This document shows positions 1 through 5,717 of a DNA stretch of 5,717 bases, piece by piece. The notes beneath the pieces were generated by a model. The model searched no databases. It was not told the DNA's origin and saw nothing but the letters and a program-made list of their open reading frames with translations. The DNA comes from Acidimicrobiia bacterium (GTDB taxonomy: Bacteria; Actinomycetota; Acidimicrobiia; Spongiisociales; ZC4RG35), in contig JAICND010000115.1 in NCBI GenBank assembly GCA_025929005.1, positions 1 to 5,717 of the forward strand, given 5' to 3'. Both the position numbers and the translations under genes were made by a program. Numbering within the stretch: position 1 is the first letter of the stretch; each line of letters starts with the position of its first letter.

Positions 1-928
1 CGGTCGATCCATTGACGTCGATTCCGGTGTGGAGCCTCCTAACCCCCAGGATGGGGTGAATCCGGTAGCCGAACGGTGAGCTGACCCGGCCATTGATGGG
101 CCATCCGAGAATTCCGGGGGCCTCACCTTCGTTGCTTTGGAGACGGGCAATCTCGTCTTCCAGACGCTCCGCGTCAGCCTCGAGACCGTCCTTGTGCTCC
201 TCGGCTGCGGCGATGTTCCGGCGGATCTCATTGAGGAGGGACTGAACTACCGCGGCTTCGTGTTGGGCGGCTGCCAAGGCGTCGTTCGCTTCGTTGCGCT
301 CGACTTCGAGCTGCGCCTTTTCGGCTTCGAGTTTGACAAGCTGAACCTGGGCTTCGACCTTGCGGTCGGCGACGCCCTCTCGCTGGCGTTCTTCTTCTCT
401 CTTCAGGAGCTCAAACGCAGTGAAGATGTCCTCGTTCTCGGCGAAGATATCTCCGGCATAAACGATCACGGTTGCCGCCGAAACGGCATCCTCCTGAGAA
501 AAGAGACCGATCGCCGGCATCGCCGATGCCTCCATGTACATGGCGACCGCTTGATCCTCGAGGCGTGACTCCGTGTTGCTCAGGTCGATTTCGGTTCGAG
601 CGAGATCGGCCTCGAGGCCAGCCAGTTGCAGCGTCAGGTCCGCTACTGCCTGCTCGGTGTCCTGAACCCGAGCGATCGTCTCGTCGACCCGCGCCTGGGC
701 TGCGTTGAAGATCGAAAGTGCGGCTTCGAGATTGGCTTGAGCCGCCGCAACCTGTTGGCCGACGGCGCTCGCCTCGGTGCGGGCGGCCTTGATGGCGCGG
801 TTCAACTCGGCCAGCTCGAGTTGGATCTGCTGCAACTCCGTCGCCGCAGCATCTTGTGCCACAACCGGCGCCGAACCCCAGAGGAGGGCTAACACCACGA
901 GGAGCACGGTTAACCGTGCGGGCTTCAC
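1..928 (-). CDS. M23 (LytM) family murein hydrolase with coiled coil, FtsEX partner, C-terminus outside window
   Basis: Translated from GTG at 928, this gives 309 residues and runs off the left edge. Residues 1-24 form a signal peptide (MKPAR, a Leu/Val core, then PVVA before QD). Residues about 30-110 and 160-268 are Ala/Glu/Gln/Arg-rich with heptad-like spacing, indicating a long coiled coil, with a less regular stretch at about 130-160. From about 273 a LytM/peptidase M23 domain begins (GWPINGRVSSPFGYR), and LHTGID at 299-304 supplies the first two expected zinc ligands, His300 and Asp304. The HxH part lies outside the window. The family cleaves peptidoglycan peptide cross-links in the envelope. 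The GTG overlaps the ftsX stop by 4 bases and has no clear ribosome binding site, so translational coupling is likely. EnvC- and PcsB-type proteins are activated by FtsEX through their coiled coils. Retained zinc ligands suggest an active enzyme, unlike the degenerate E. coli EnvC. Family assignment is firm; the FtsEX partnership is inferred from gene order. Confidence 0.9.
   Translation of the reverse strand, partial: MKPARLTVLLVVLALLWGSAPVVAQDAAATELQQIQLELAELNRAIKAARTEASAVGQQVAAAQANLEAALSIFNAAQARVDETIARVQDTEQAVADLTLQLAGLEADLARTEIDLSNTESRLEDQAVAMYMEASAMPAIGLFSQEDAVSAATVIVYAGDIFAENEDIFTAFELLKREEERQREGVADRKVEAQVQLVKLEAEKAQLEVERNEANDALAAAQHEAAVVQSLLNEIRRNIAAAEEHKDGLEADAERLEDEIARLQSNEGEAPGILGWPINGRVSSPFGYRIHPILGVRRLHTGIDVNGST
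904..919. repeat. perfect 16-bp palindrome inside the M23 gene start
   Basis: GCACGGTTAACCGTGC reads identically on both strands. It covers codons 4 to 9 of the M23 gene, beginning 9 bases after the first base of the GTG start. As RNA it can form a 6-bp GC-rich stem with a TTAA loop beside the start codon; as DNA it could be a dimeric-regulator site. It is seen directly; any function is inference. Confidence 0.6.
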
Positions 929-1863
929 AGCGGCTCGAGGACCCGCCGGGCGGTCGTTACCGGTCGCCCCCCCTCGTCGTCTCGCAGGTATCGGCTGAGT
1001 CCCAGCACGCTTCCCAGCACACCCGCCGCTGCACCGAACATCAAGAACAAGATCCCCCACCGCAGGAAGAACTGGTCGGGGACCGAGAGGGTGACGATCC
1101 GGATGGTCTCGCCGATCGTCCGGAGGTTGCGGGAAGCCACCCAGATGGTGAGAACGGCGAGACCGGCGCCGATCAGGCCCTCGATCATCCCTTCCAACAA
1201 GAACGGGACGCGGATGTACCAGTTCGAGGCACCCACCAGTTTCATGATCGCCACCTCGTCTCGCCGGGCGTAGATCGCCATACGGATGGTGTTGGCGATC
1301 AATACAACCGCGGAAGTACCCAGTACCAGGGCCAACCCGAGGAAGAGGAGATTGAGCACCTGTGACAACGAGTCAAGTTGTTCGATTTGCTCACCAAACG
1401 ACTGTGCCTCGCGAACAATTTGGCCTTGACCCGCTAGCCGGAGCATGACGTCTCGGTAGAGGCTGATGTCGTTCAACTCGATGCGAATCGAGGCGGGGAG
1501 CAGACTCGGATCGATGTCCCCGTATCCGGGCCGGTCGGCAAAGATCTCAAGGAATTCGGCGTAGGCACCCGCCTTGTCCATGTATTCGACCCGCTCCACC
1601 TCGGACCAGGTATCCACTTCGCCGACCAGAGCGGCATGCGCCCCGAGGGGCACCCCGTCGGCCCCCTCATCCCATAGAAACGCGATGATGTGGACCCCGT
1701 CCTGCCAGGCAAGGGTGTTGGTCCGCACCAGCTCGTTAAGGACCAGCGCGGCGAAGGCGAGCGCCAGGGAGATAAAGATGGCGAGGACCGCTCCGACCAC
1801 CACCAGCAGGTTGCGACGGAGGTTGATGAGGGCTTCCCGGACGAGGAGCGTGAAACGGCTCAT
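925..1863 (-). CDS. ftsX: cell division protein FtsX (membrane subunit of FtsEX)
   Basis: A 312-residue protein, close to the usual FtsX length. It has a basic N-terminal stretch (REALINLRRN), a first membrane helix at about 19-45, and a large extracytoplasmic domain at about 46-165 that in the family contacts the wall hydrolase. Three further helices lie at about 168-193, 218-243 and 266-291. The conserved FtsX/MacB-type segment (NTIRMAIYARRDEVAIMKLVGA) spans about 191-212 just after helix 2. FtsX pairs with the ATPase FtsE and passes conformational change across the membrane to a peptidoglycan hydrolase. It lacks the fold of a true transporter permease. The ATG overlaps the ftsE stop (ATGA, 1863-1860) and is preceded by a GAGGGGG ribosome binding site at 1874-1868, so it is co-translated with ftsE. 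The stop overlaps the M23 start. Nothing appears truncated. Confidence 0.95.
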   Translation of the reverse strand: MSRFTLLVREALINLRRNLLVVVGAVLAIFISLALAFAALVLNELVRTNTLAWQDGVHIIAFLWDEGADGVPLGAHAALVGEVDTWSEVERVEYMDKAGAYAEFLEIFADRPGYGDIDPSLLPASIRIELNDISLYRDVMLRLAGQGQIVREAQSFGEQIEQLDSLSQVLNLLFLGLALVLGTSAVVLIANTIRMAIYARRDEVAIMKLVGASNWYIRVPFLLEGMIEGLIGAGLAVLTIWVASRNLRTIGETIRIVTLSVPDQFFLRWGILFLMFGAAAGVLGSVLGLSRYLRDDEGGRPVTTARRVLEPL

Positions 1864-2588
1864 CCAGCCCCCTCGTCGGTCATGGCTACTTCGATCTCTG
1901 GGACTTGCTCGGTTTCGTAACGACCCGACTCCTGGTCACGGATGACCCTGCCGTCCTCTAGCTGGACGACCCGGCGTTGCATGGCGTCGACGATGGCGTG
2001 GTCATGGGTCGCCATCACGATGGTGGTGCCTGATCGGTTGATGCGATCAAGGAGCCGCATGATGCCGACCGAGGTGGCCGGGTCGAGGTTGCCGGTGGGC
2101 TCGTCGGCCAAGAGGATGGGTGGACGGTTGACAAACGCCCGGGCGATCGACACCCGCTGCTGCTCGCCACCCGAGAGCTGGCGTGGATAGCGGTCGCCCT
2201 TGTCGGCTAGCCCCACGAGTTCGAGCACCTGACCAACCTGAGGGTTGATGACACTGCGGGGACGTCCCAGGACTTCGAGAGCGAAGGCGATGTTCTCGGT
2301 GACGGTCTTGTTGGGCAGCAGCTTGAAGTCCTGGAATACGGTCCCAACCGACCTACGCAGAAATGGGATCTTCCACGAAGGGAGCTGGGTGATGTCCTTA
2401 CCGGCCACCCAGATGTTGCCCCGGGTCACCGAGTCCGAACGGAGCAATAGCCGGATGATGGTTGACTTGCCCGACCCCGATGGTCCCACAAGGAACACAA
2501 ACTCGCCCTTTTGAATGTCGAGGGACACGTCGCGAACAGCGACGGTTCCCCCCTCATAGACCTTGGTTACGTCGCGCAGCCGAATCAT
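1860..2588 (-). CDS. ftsE: cell division ATP-binding protein FtsE
   Basis: A 242-residue ABC ATPase with all motifs intact. Walker A is GPSGSGKST at 35-43, the Q-loop is Gln86 in VFQDFKLLP, the signature is LSGGEQQR at 138-145, Walker B is ILLADEP at 158-164, a D-loop NLD follows, and the switch His195 lies in ATHDH. The N-terminal VTKVYEGG and the FQDFKLLPNKTV segment are typical of FtsE rather than of other ABC proteins. It hydrolyses ATP on the cytoplasmic face and drives FtsX. Residues about 218-242 form an acidic tail (ETEQVPEIEVAMTDEGAG) beyond the ATPase core of E. coli-type FtsE, which is about 222 residues. The ATG at 2588 fits the family N-terminus (MIRLRDV), but no strong ribosome binding site precedes it. 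It lies 82 bases after prfB and overlaps ftsX by 4 bases. Confidence 0.97.
   Translation of the reverse strand: MIRLRDVTKVYEGGTVAVRDVSLDIQKGEFVFLVGPSGSGKSTIIRLLLRSDSVTRGNIWVAGKDITQLPSWKIPFLRRSVGTVFQDFKLLPNKTVTENIAFALEVLGRPRSVINPQVGQVLELVGLADKGDRYPRQLSGGEQQRVSIARAFVNRPPILLADEPTGNLDPATSVGIMRLLDRINRSGTTIVMATHDHAIVDAMQRRVVQLEDGRVIRDQESGRYETEQVPEIEVAMTDEGAG
1868..1874 (-). promoter_or_regulatory. ribosome binding site of ftsX, inside ftsE
   Basis: GAGGGGG lies 4 bases upstream of the ftsX ATG, within the last codons of ftsE. With the ATGA overlap it supports the chosen ftsX start and coupled translation. Confidence 0.55.
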
Positions 2589-2618
2589 GTATGGAACCGA
2601 TTCATCTTCCAGGATTGT

Positions 2619-2640
2619 CGGCCGGACGGCCGGGACCGGC
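2619..2640. repeat. short GC-rich tandem and inverted repeats in the prfB-ftsE gap
   Basis: CGGCCGG occurs at 2619-2625 and again at 2627-2633, one base apart, and GCCGG/CCGGC arms pair across 2629-2640. On the minus-strand transcript this could fold as a small hairpin between prfB and ftsE. No T-run follows, so I do not call it an intrinsic terminator. It may be chance in GC-rich DNA. Confidence 0.3.
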
Positions 2641-2667
2641 GTAAGGCTACCCCAGCCCCCTTGTCAA
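2639..2667 (-). promoter_or_regulatory. weak promoter candidate upstream of ftsE
   Basis: A perfect -35 hexamer TTGACA (2667-2662) is followed, after a 17-base spacer, by TTACGC (2644-2639), which is a poor -10. It lies 51 bases or more ahead of the ftsE ATG and would allow ftsEX-M23 expression apart from prfB. The -35 match and spacing are seen; activity is inference. Confidence 0.25.
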
Positions 2668-2670
2668 TCG

Positions 2671-3808
2671 CTAACTCTCCCGGGCCCTGGTTGCCTCATG
2701 ACTGGCTCGACGCCACCGCAGGTAGCCGTCGATGAATTCGTCCAGATCCCCATCGAGCACTGCCTGGATGTTGCCGGTTTCGATGTCCGTGCGGAGATCT
2801 TTCACCATCTGATAGGGCTGCAGCACGTAGCTCCGAATCTGGCGACCCCACGCCGCCTCGCCCTGCTCCCCGCGGATCTCGTCAATCTGAGCAACTCGCT
2901 CCTGTCGAGCCCGCTCATGGAGCCGCGCCTTGAGGATCGACATGGCCCGGGCGCGGTTCTGAAGCTGGCTTCGTTCGTTCTGCACCGCCACGACAATTCC
3001 ACTCGGAAGATGGGTGATACGAACCGCCGAGTCGGTTTTATTGACGTGCTGACCACCGGCTCCTTGCGATCGATAAGTGTCGATGCGGAGATCGTCGGTG
3101 GCTATCTCAACTCCCTCTTCTTCGCCGAGTTCAGGGACGACATCAACCCCGGCAAATGAAGTCTGTCGCCGGGCGTTGGAGTCGAAGGGGCTGATTCGGA
3201 CCAACCGGTGAACACCCCTCTCGGACTCAAGGGTCCCATAGGGATGATCCCCCCGGACCGACATTGTCATCGATTTGACGCCGGCCTCCTCACCTTCGGT
3301 GACGTCTTCAATGGTCACACTGAAGCCTGCGTCCGTCAGATAGCGCTGATACATGCGGCCCAACATCTCCGCCCAATCCTGGGCATCGACCCCGCCGGCA
3401 CCGGCATGCACCGAGAGAATCGCCGGGTGGTCGTCGTATTCGTCGAAGAACAACGACTCCCGTTCCAGAGCCGCAAGGTCGGACTCGGCCTCCTTGAGTT
3501 CGCTGATGGCCTCCTCGCGGACCGACTCATCGCCAGCTTCTTCCGCTAACCCGAGAAGAACTTCGGCGTCGTCGATGGTCGACGTGATTCGATGTACCCG
3601 ATCGAGGGTCTGCTGAATGGCCGCTAATCGTTGCGTTATCCGGCGCCCGTTGTTGGGGTCTCCCCACAAATCGGGGGAGGCGGCACTCTCCTTCAGGCGG
3701 GCGAGTTCGACGGCTTTGCCATCGAAGTCAAAGAAACCTCCGCGCTTCAACCAGGCGATTGCGCTGGTCGGTGATCATCTCACGAGGGTCGAAGATCTCT
3801 TCTGTCAT
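2671..3808 (-). CDS. prfB: peptide chain release factor 2, with +1 programmed frameshift
   Basis: RF2 recognises UGA and UAA in the ribosomal A site and triggers release of the finished protein. Frame one runs from ATG at 3808 (MTEEIFDPREM...) through 26 codons to an in-frame TGA at 3730-3728. A +1 shift at CTT TGA C joins it to frame two, which continues from GAC at 3729 for 352 residues to TAG at 2671. The full product is about 378 residues. Across the junction the protein reads RRFLDFDGKA, matching E. coli RGYLDYDAKK. The stop-codon tripeptide SPF falls at about 206-208 and the catalytic GGQ (GAGGQHVN) at 251-253, both within one residue of the E. coli positions. A start at the TTG at 3750 in frame two would cut off the N-terminus and is rejected. 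No strong ribosome binding site is seen before 3808; ATG 3778 (codon 11) is an alternative. The gene begins 31 bases after the signal peptidase stop. Confidence 0.97.
3727..3741 (-). promoter_or_regulatory. prfB programmed +1 frameshift site (autoregulatory)
   Basis: The minus strand reads GGAGG TTT CTT TGA C. The SD-like GGAGG lies three bases before the CTT slip codon, and TGA followed by C is the poorly terminating stop. This is the same arrangement as the E. coli site (AGGGGG TAT CTT TGA C). When RF2 is scarce, ribosomes pause at TGA, slip forward one base and make full-length RF2. When it is abundant they terminate after 26 residues. Sequence match seen directly; mechanism from the well-studied family. 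Confidence 0.95.
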
Positions 3809-3839
3809 GGTCGGAGCGACGATGAAGATACCACCCGTA

Positions 3840-4793
3840 CTACAGGGTAGAACACACGTATACAGAGACAATCTGGGTCACGTTCACAGCGTCGGTGTTG
3901 GAGTTAACCGAGGCCCACGATCCTGTGGTCGCGCGGACGGTGTAGGTATGGGTACCCGTACCGAAGAGCGCCACCACGAATGAGTGAGTGAACGTGGTCG
4001 TGGAGCCATTCACGGTGCCCACGACCGAGAAGCTGGTGCCCCCACCGGGTGCGTCGTGCATGATCTGGTAGTCGGTGATCCCGAGAGTGGCAGAGGCGGT
4101 CCAAGCCAAGTCGACCTCCACGTTTGTGGCACCGGCCGCCCCACAGGTGGCGGCAAGTCCAGTGGCGGGAGCGACCGTCACCGCTGAAAGCGACGAGCCC
4201 TCAGACGAGGTCGCGTCGGCGAAGCTTGCGTTGGCCCACCCGACTCCGCCCATTGACATCGCGGCTGCGAGGAGGGCGATGGCCCAGGATCGATGGGGCC
4301 GCCAAGCCAGTGCTGCTCCCGCCAACATCAGTGTCACCACCACCGGCCATCCCAGCCCCCAACTTCGGGGCAAGCCGGCAAAGGGCACCAGCATCCGGCC
4401 CGCACCGATTACATCAGCTGGCTGGACGGAATCCGAGTCCGGAGCGAGATTGCGGTCTCCTTGGGTGCGATAACCGCCGTCGGGTCCGTTGGCGATAACG
4501 CGGTGCAACACCACCTCGTCTAGGCGGGAATAGAAGGCAATGATTGTGCCCGGCCCGATTCCGTCCCGCTGGTCGTCCACAAGTACGAGGTCTCCAGACC
4601 TGATCAGAGGTGTCATCGATCCTGAAACCACTACAAGGGGTTGCCACCCGAAGACCAGCGCCGGTATGGCCACCCAAAGAAAGACCGAACCCACGTAGGA
4701 AGCCACCAGCCAACCAGCGAACGTCACCGGGGCTTCCAGCCCAGCCCACCTATTAGAGGCGGCCCCCTCCCGGACTCGTGGGACGGTTGTCAT
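3840..4793 (-). CDS. SipW-like signal peptidase I (S26B) fused to a substrate-like segment and FN3-like domain
   Basis: A 317-residue protein. Residues about 24-50 form a membrane helix. The catalytic module follows outside the membrane: VVSGSM at 55-60 with nucleophile Ser59, SGDLVLV at 66-72, LHRV at 96-99 with His97, and GDRN/D at 112-121. Histidine in place of the bacterial Lys places it in the S26B (ER, archaeal, SipW) type. A second helix spans about 145-164. The unusual part follows: basic RPHR (165-168), a third hydrophobic segment (about 169-186), then ANA before SFADATSS (187-197), which looks like a SipW-type signal peptide. Residues about 203-308 resemble a fibronectin III domain (DLAWTAS, DYQIMHD, HTYTVRA). 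Cys217 and Cys314 could form a disulfide. The preceding TasA-like gene, 14 bases upstream, is its likely substrate. Peptidase identity is firm; the FN3 call is by pattern. Confidence 0.88.
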   Translation of the reverse strand: MTTVPRVREGAASNRWAGLEAPVTFAGWLVASYVGSVFLWVAIPALVFGWQPLVVVSGSMTPLIRSGDLVLVDDQRDGIGPGTIIAFYSRLDEVVLHRVIANGPDGGYRTQGDRNLAPDSDSVQPADVIGAGRMLVPFAGLPRSWGLGWPVVVTLMLAGAALAWRPHRSWAIALLAAAMSMGGVGWANASFADATSSEGSSLSAVTVAPATGLAATCGAAGATNVEVDLAWTASATLGITDYQIMHDAPGGGTSFSVVGTVNGSTTTFTHSFVVALFGTGTHTYTVRATTGSWASVNSNTDAVNVTQIVSVYVCSTL

Positions 4794-4798
4794 GCCGC

Positions 4799-4804
4799 TC
4801 TCCT
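4799..4804 (-). promoter_or_regulatory. strong ribosome binding site of the SipW-like gene
   Basis: AGGAGA ends 5 bases before the ATG at 4793, in the 14-base gap after the TasA-like stop. It is the best Shine-Dalgarno match in the window and fixes the peptidase start. Confidence 0.75.
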
Positions 4805-4807
4805 AGG

Positions 4808-5431
4808 TCAGGATTGGACTTCCCAGGTGAAGACGAGCCCGGTAACCGATTGACCCTGGAAGCCGTTTGCGGCGTCTGAAGGAAGGGTGATGGTGATTCG
4901 ATAGGACCGTGATTCAGGGGTGGTGGACGGGTCCCATGCGCCCGCCCCGTTGGCGTAGCCGGTGTGACTCGTGTTGAAGCCTGCCAATGTCCCCGATTCG
5001 ATTGTGCCGGATGAAACAAACCCGCTGCAGGTCGTAAAGGTGCCGCCGGTGCCTTCTTCAACCGTCAGGTCCAACTCCGTCGCCAGCGATCCGGAGTCGG
5101 TCAACCCACCCGAATAAATACGCACGGGACCCGGGTTTCCAATCGTTCCCTGATATGTAACGACGATGCAGCGAGTGACTGTCTGTCCGGGGATCATGTT
5201 CGAAGCCGAAAAGAGCGCTGATCCGGTGTCGTCGTCGACCAAATCGACCGAGCCGACTGTAAACGAGTTACCCGAGTTGGAGGTCGTACCGCTGAAAGCG
5301 GCTTTGGTGGAGGTGAGAATTGTGACTCCGCTGGCAAGAACACCGAGCGCTACCGCCGCAACGATCAGAGCCGAATTGGTTCGTCTCGCCGCGTGTCGGG
5401 GTCCACGCCGGCGACTTCGTGGGACTGCCAT
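4808..5431 (-). CDS. TasA/camelysin-like secreted protein with SipW-type signal peptide
   Basis: From ATG at 5431 the product is 207 residues. It has a very basic n-region (RSRRRGPRHAARR, 5-17), a hydrophobic core at about 21-40, and a likely cleavage near STKA/AFSG (44/45). The mature part begins AAFSGTTSNSGNSFTVGSVDL. This matches the SipW-dependent pattern of Bacillus TasA, in which AAFND is followed by FxxGxxDL. NMIPGQTVTR at 78-87 parallels the NLKPGDKLTK stretch of TasA. The rest is Gly/Ser/Thr-rich beta-type sequence with Cys88 and Cys135, a possible disulfide pair, ending TWEVQS. TasA relatives form extracellular fibres or are camelysin (M73) proteins; I see no protease motif, so a structural surface or matrix role is inference. 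The frame is open up to an ATG at 5569 inside secA, which is unlikely to be used. GTG at 5449 is a reasonable alternative because AGAAG precedes it. The gap from secA is 55 bases. Confidence 0.82.
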   Translation of the reverse strand: MAVPRSRRRGPRHAARRTNSALIVAAVALGVLASGVTILTSTKAAFSGTTSNSGNSFTVGSVDLVDDDTGSALFSASNMIPGQTVTRCIVVTYQGTIGNPGPVRIYSGGLTDSGSLATELDLTVEEGTGGTFTTCSGFVSSGTIESGTLAGFNTSHTGYANGAGAWDPSTTPESRSYRITITLPSDAANGFQGQSVTGLVFTWEVQS

Positions 5432-5486
5432 CCCATGTCTATCGGACGGCACGTCCCGCTTCTTTTGGGGAAATCCCGACCAGTGC

Positions 5487-5717
5487 TCATGAGGCCCCGT
5501 GGCAACGTTTGTACTTCTTGCCGCTCCCACAGGGGCAGGGATCGTTTCTACCGACCTGCCCACCGACATGGACCGGCTTGGTAGGTCCCTGGGGCTGAGG
5601 CGTCGGTCTCACCGGTTCGGCCTGGTTGATCTGGACGTGGAAAAGGTACCTCACCGTGTCCCGCTTGACCGAATCGACCAGATCGCTGAACAACTGGTAC
5701 GCCTCGCGTTGATACTC
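5487..5717 (-). CDS. secA: protein translocase ATPase SecA, C-terminal end only
   Basis: These are the last 76 residues of SecA; the rest lies beyond the right edge. EYQREAYQLFSDLVDSVKRD followed by TVRYLFHVQ is the conserved end of the SecA helical scaffold/wing region. A variable Pro/Gln-rich linker (about 35-55 of this fragment) leads to the SEC-C motif NDPCPCGSGKKYKRCHG, whose three Cys and one His bind zinc and in SecA contact SecB or the ribosome/phospholipids. SecA is the cytoplasmic motor that pushes preproteins through SecYEG. The TGA at 5489-5487 is followed after 55 bases by the exported TasA-like protein, a plausible Sec client. The motif and the end are complete, so there is no sign of truncation at the 3' end. 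Confidence 0.95.
   Translation of the reverse strand, partial: EYQREAYQLFSDLVDSVKRDTVRYLFHVQINQAEPVRPTPQPQGPTKPVHVGGQVGRNDPCPCGSGKKYKRCHGAS

Noticed and set aside
137..568. 143-residue plus-strand open frame opposite the M23 gene
   Set aside because: It is antisense to a coiled-coil region with repeated codon patterns, and its Leu/Phe-rich sequence reflects Glu/Gln/Lys codons on the other strand.
856..1365. 169-residue plus-strand open frame opposite ftsX
   Set aside because: It has low-complexity Gln/Glu/Asp/Arg-rich sequence with no domain, and is fully covered by a clear ftsX.
2619..2640. Intrinsic terminator after prfB
   Set aside because: The GC-rich repeats could pair, but no run of T follows on the minus strand and the stem is short.
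2563..3159. 198-residue plus-strand open frame opposite prfB
   Set aside because: It is antisense to the conserved RF2 body, and its translation shows no domain; GC-rich DNA leaves such shadow frames.
2671..3750. prfB as a single-frame gene from TTG at 3750
   Set aside because: The true N-terminus lies in the other frame from ATG 3808, joined by the CTT TGA C frameshift; the residues read from 3750 to the junction do not match RF2.
5432..5486. Terminator between secA and the TasA-like gene
   Set aside because: Only short imperfect inverted repeats (GGGA/TCCC, GGAC/GTCC) are present, with no T-run.
5365..5490. Small 41-codon reading frame whose ATG overlaps the secA stop (TCATGA)
   Set aside because: It has no recognisable features, lies in a different frame over the start of the TasA-like gene, and ends within its signal peptide.
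5432..5569. N-terminal extension of the TasA-like protein into secA (ATG at 5569)
   Set aside because: It would overlap secA by over 80 bases and put 46 residues without signal-peptide character ahead of a good basic n-region; ATG 5431 or GTG 5449 is more natural.

Overview
All genes lie on the minus strand, so the window reads right to left as secA (3' end) - TasA/camelysin-like secreted protein - SipW-like signal peptidase - prfB - ftsE - ftsX - M23 peptidase (5' part, running off the left edge). The DNA is GC-rich and tightly packed. Genes are separated by 14 to 82 bases or overlap by 4, and I see no RNA gene, insertion sequence or CRISPR array. A GC-rich chromosome with a prfB-ftsE-ftsX block suggests a Gram-positive-type, actinobacteria-like organism, possibly a deep branch. 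That placement is inference; the sequence alone does not name a taxon.

Right part (5717 to 3840). The SecA C-terminus, with its SEC-C zinc motif, is followed by a two-gene secretion cassette. The first gene encodes a small exported protein with a SipW-type signal peptide (hydrophobic segment, then AAF, a spaced S, and FxxGxxDL), like Bacillus TasA. The second, 14 bases downstream with a strong ribosome binding site, encodes an S26B (ER/SipW-type) signal peptidase with Ser59 and His97. Its C-terminal half carries a second signal-peptide-like segment that aligns without gaps with the substrate encoded next door, followed by a fibronectin III-like domain. The enzyme therefore looks fused to a copy of its own kind of substrate. 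This is the most interesting item in the window.

Middle (3808 to 2671). prfB (peptide chain release factor 2) is encoded in two frames joined by the classic +1 programmed frameshift: SD-like GGAGG, three bases, then CTT TGA C. RF2 reads UGA, so the site makes RF2 control its own synthesis.

Left part (2588 to 1). ftsE, ftsX and an M23-family coiled-coil murein hydrolase form a translationally coupled set, with ATGA and GTGA overlaps. FtsE (ATPase) and FtsX (membrane protein) form the complex that activates cell-wall hydrolases at division. The third protein, exported with a long coiled coil and a LytM domain retaining the first two zinc ligands, is the obvious hydrolase partner. A perfect 16-bp palindrome sits just inside its start. 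The 82-base prfB-ftsE gap is the longest non-coding stretch and holds a weak promoter candidate and short GC-rich repeats.
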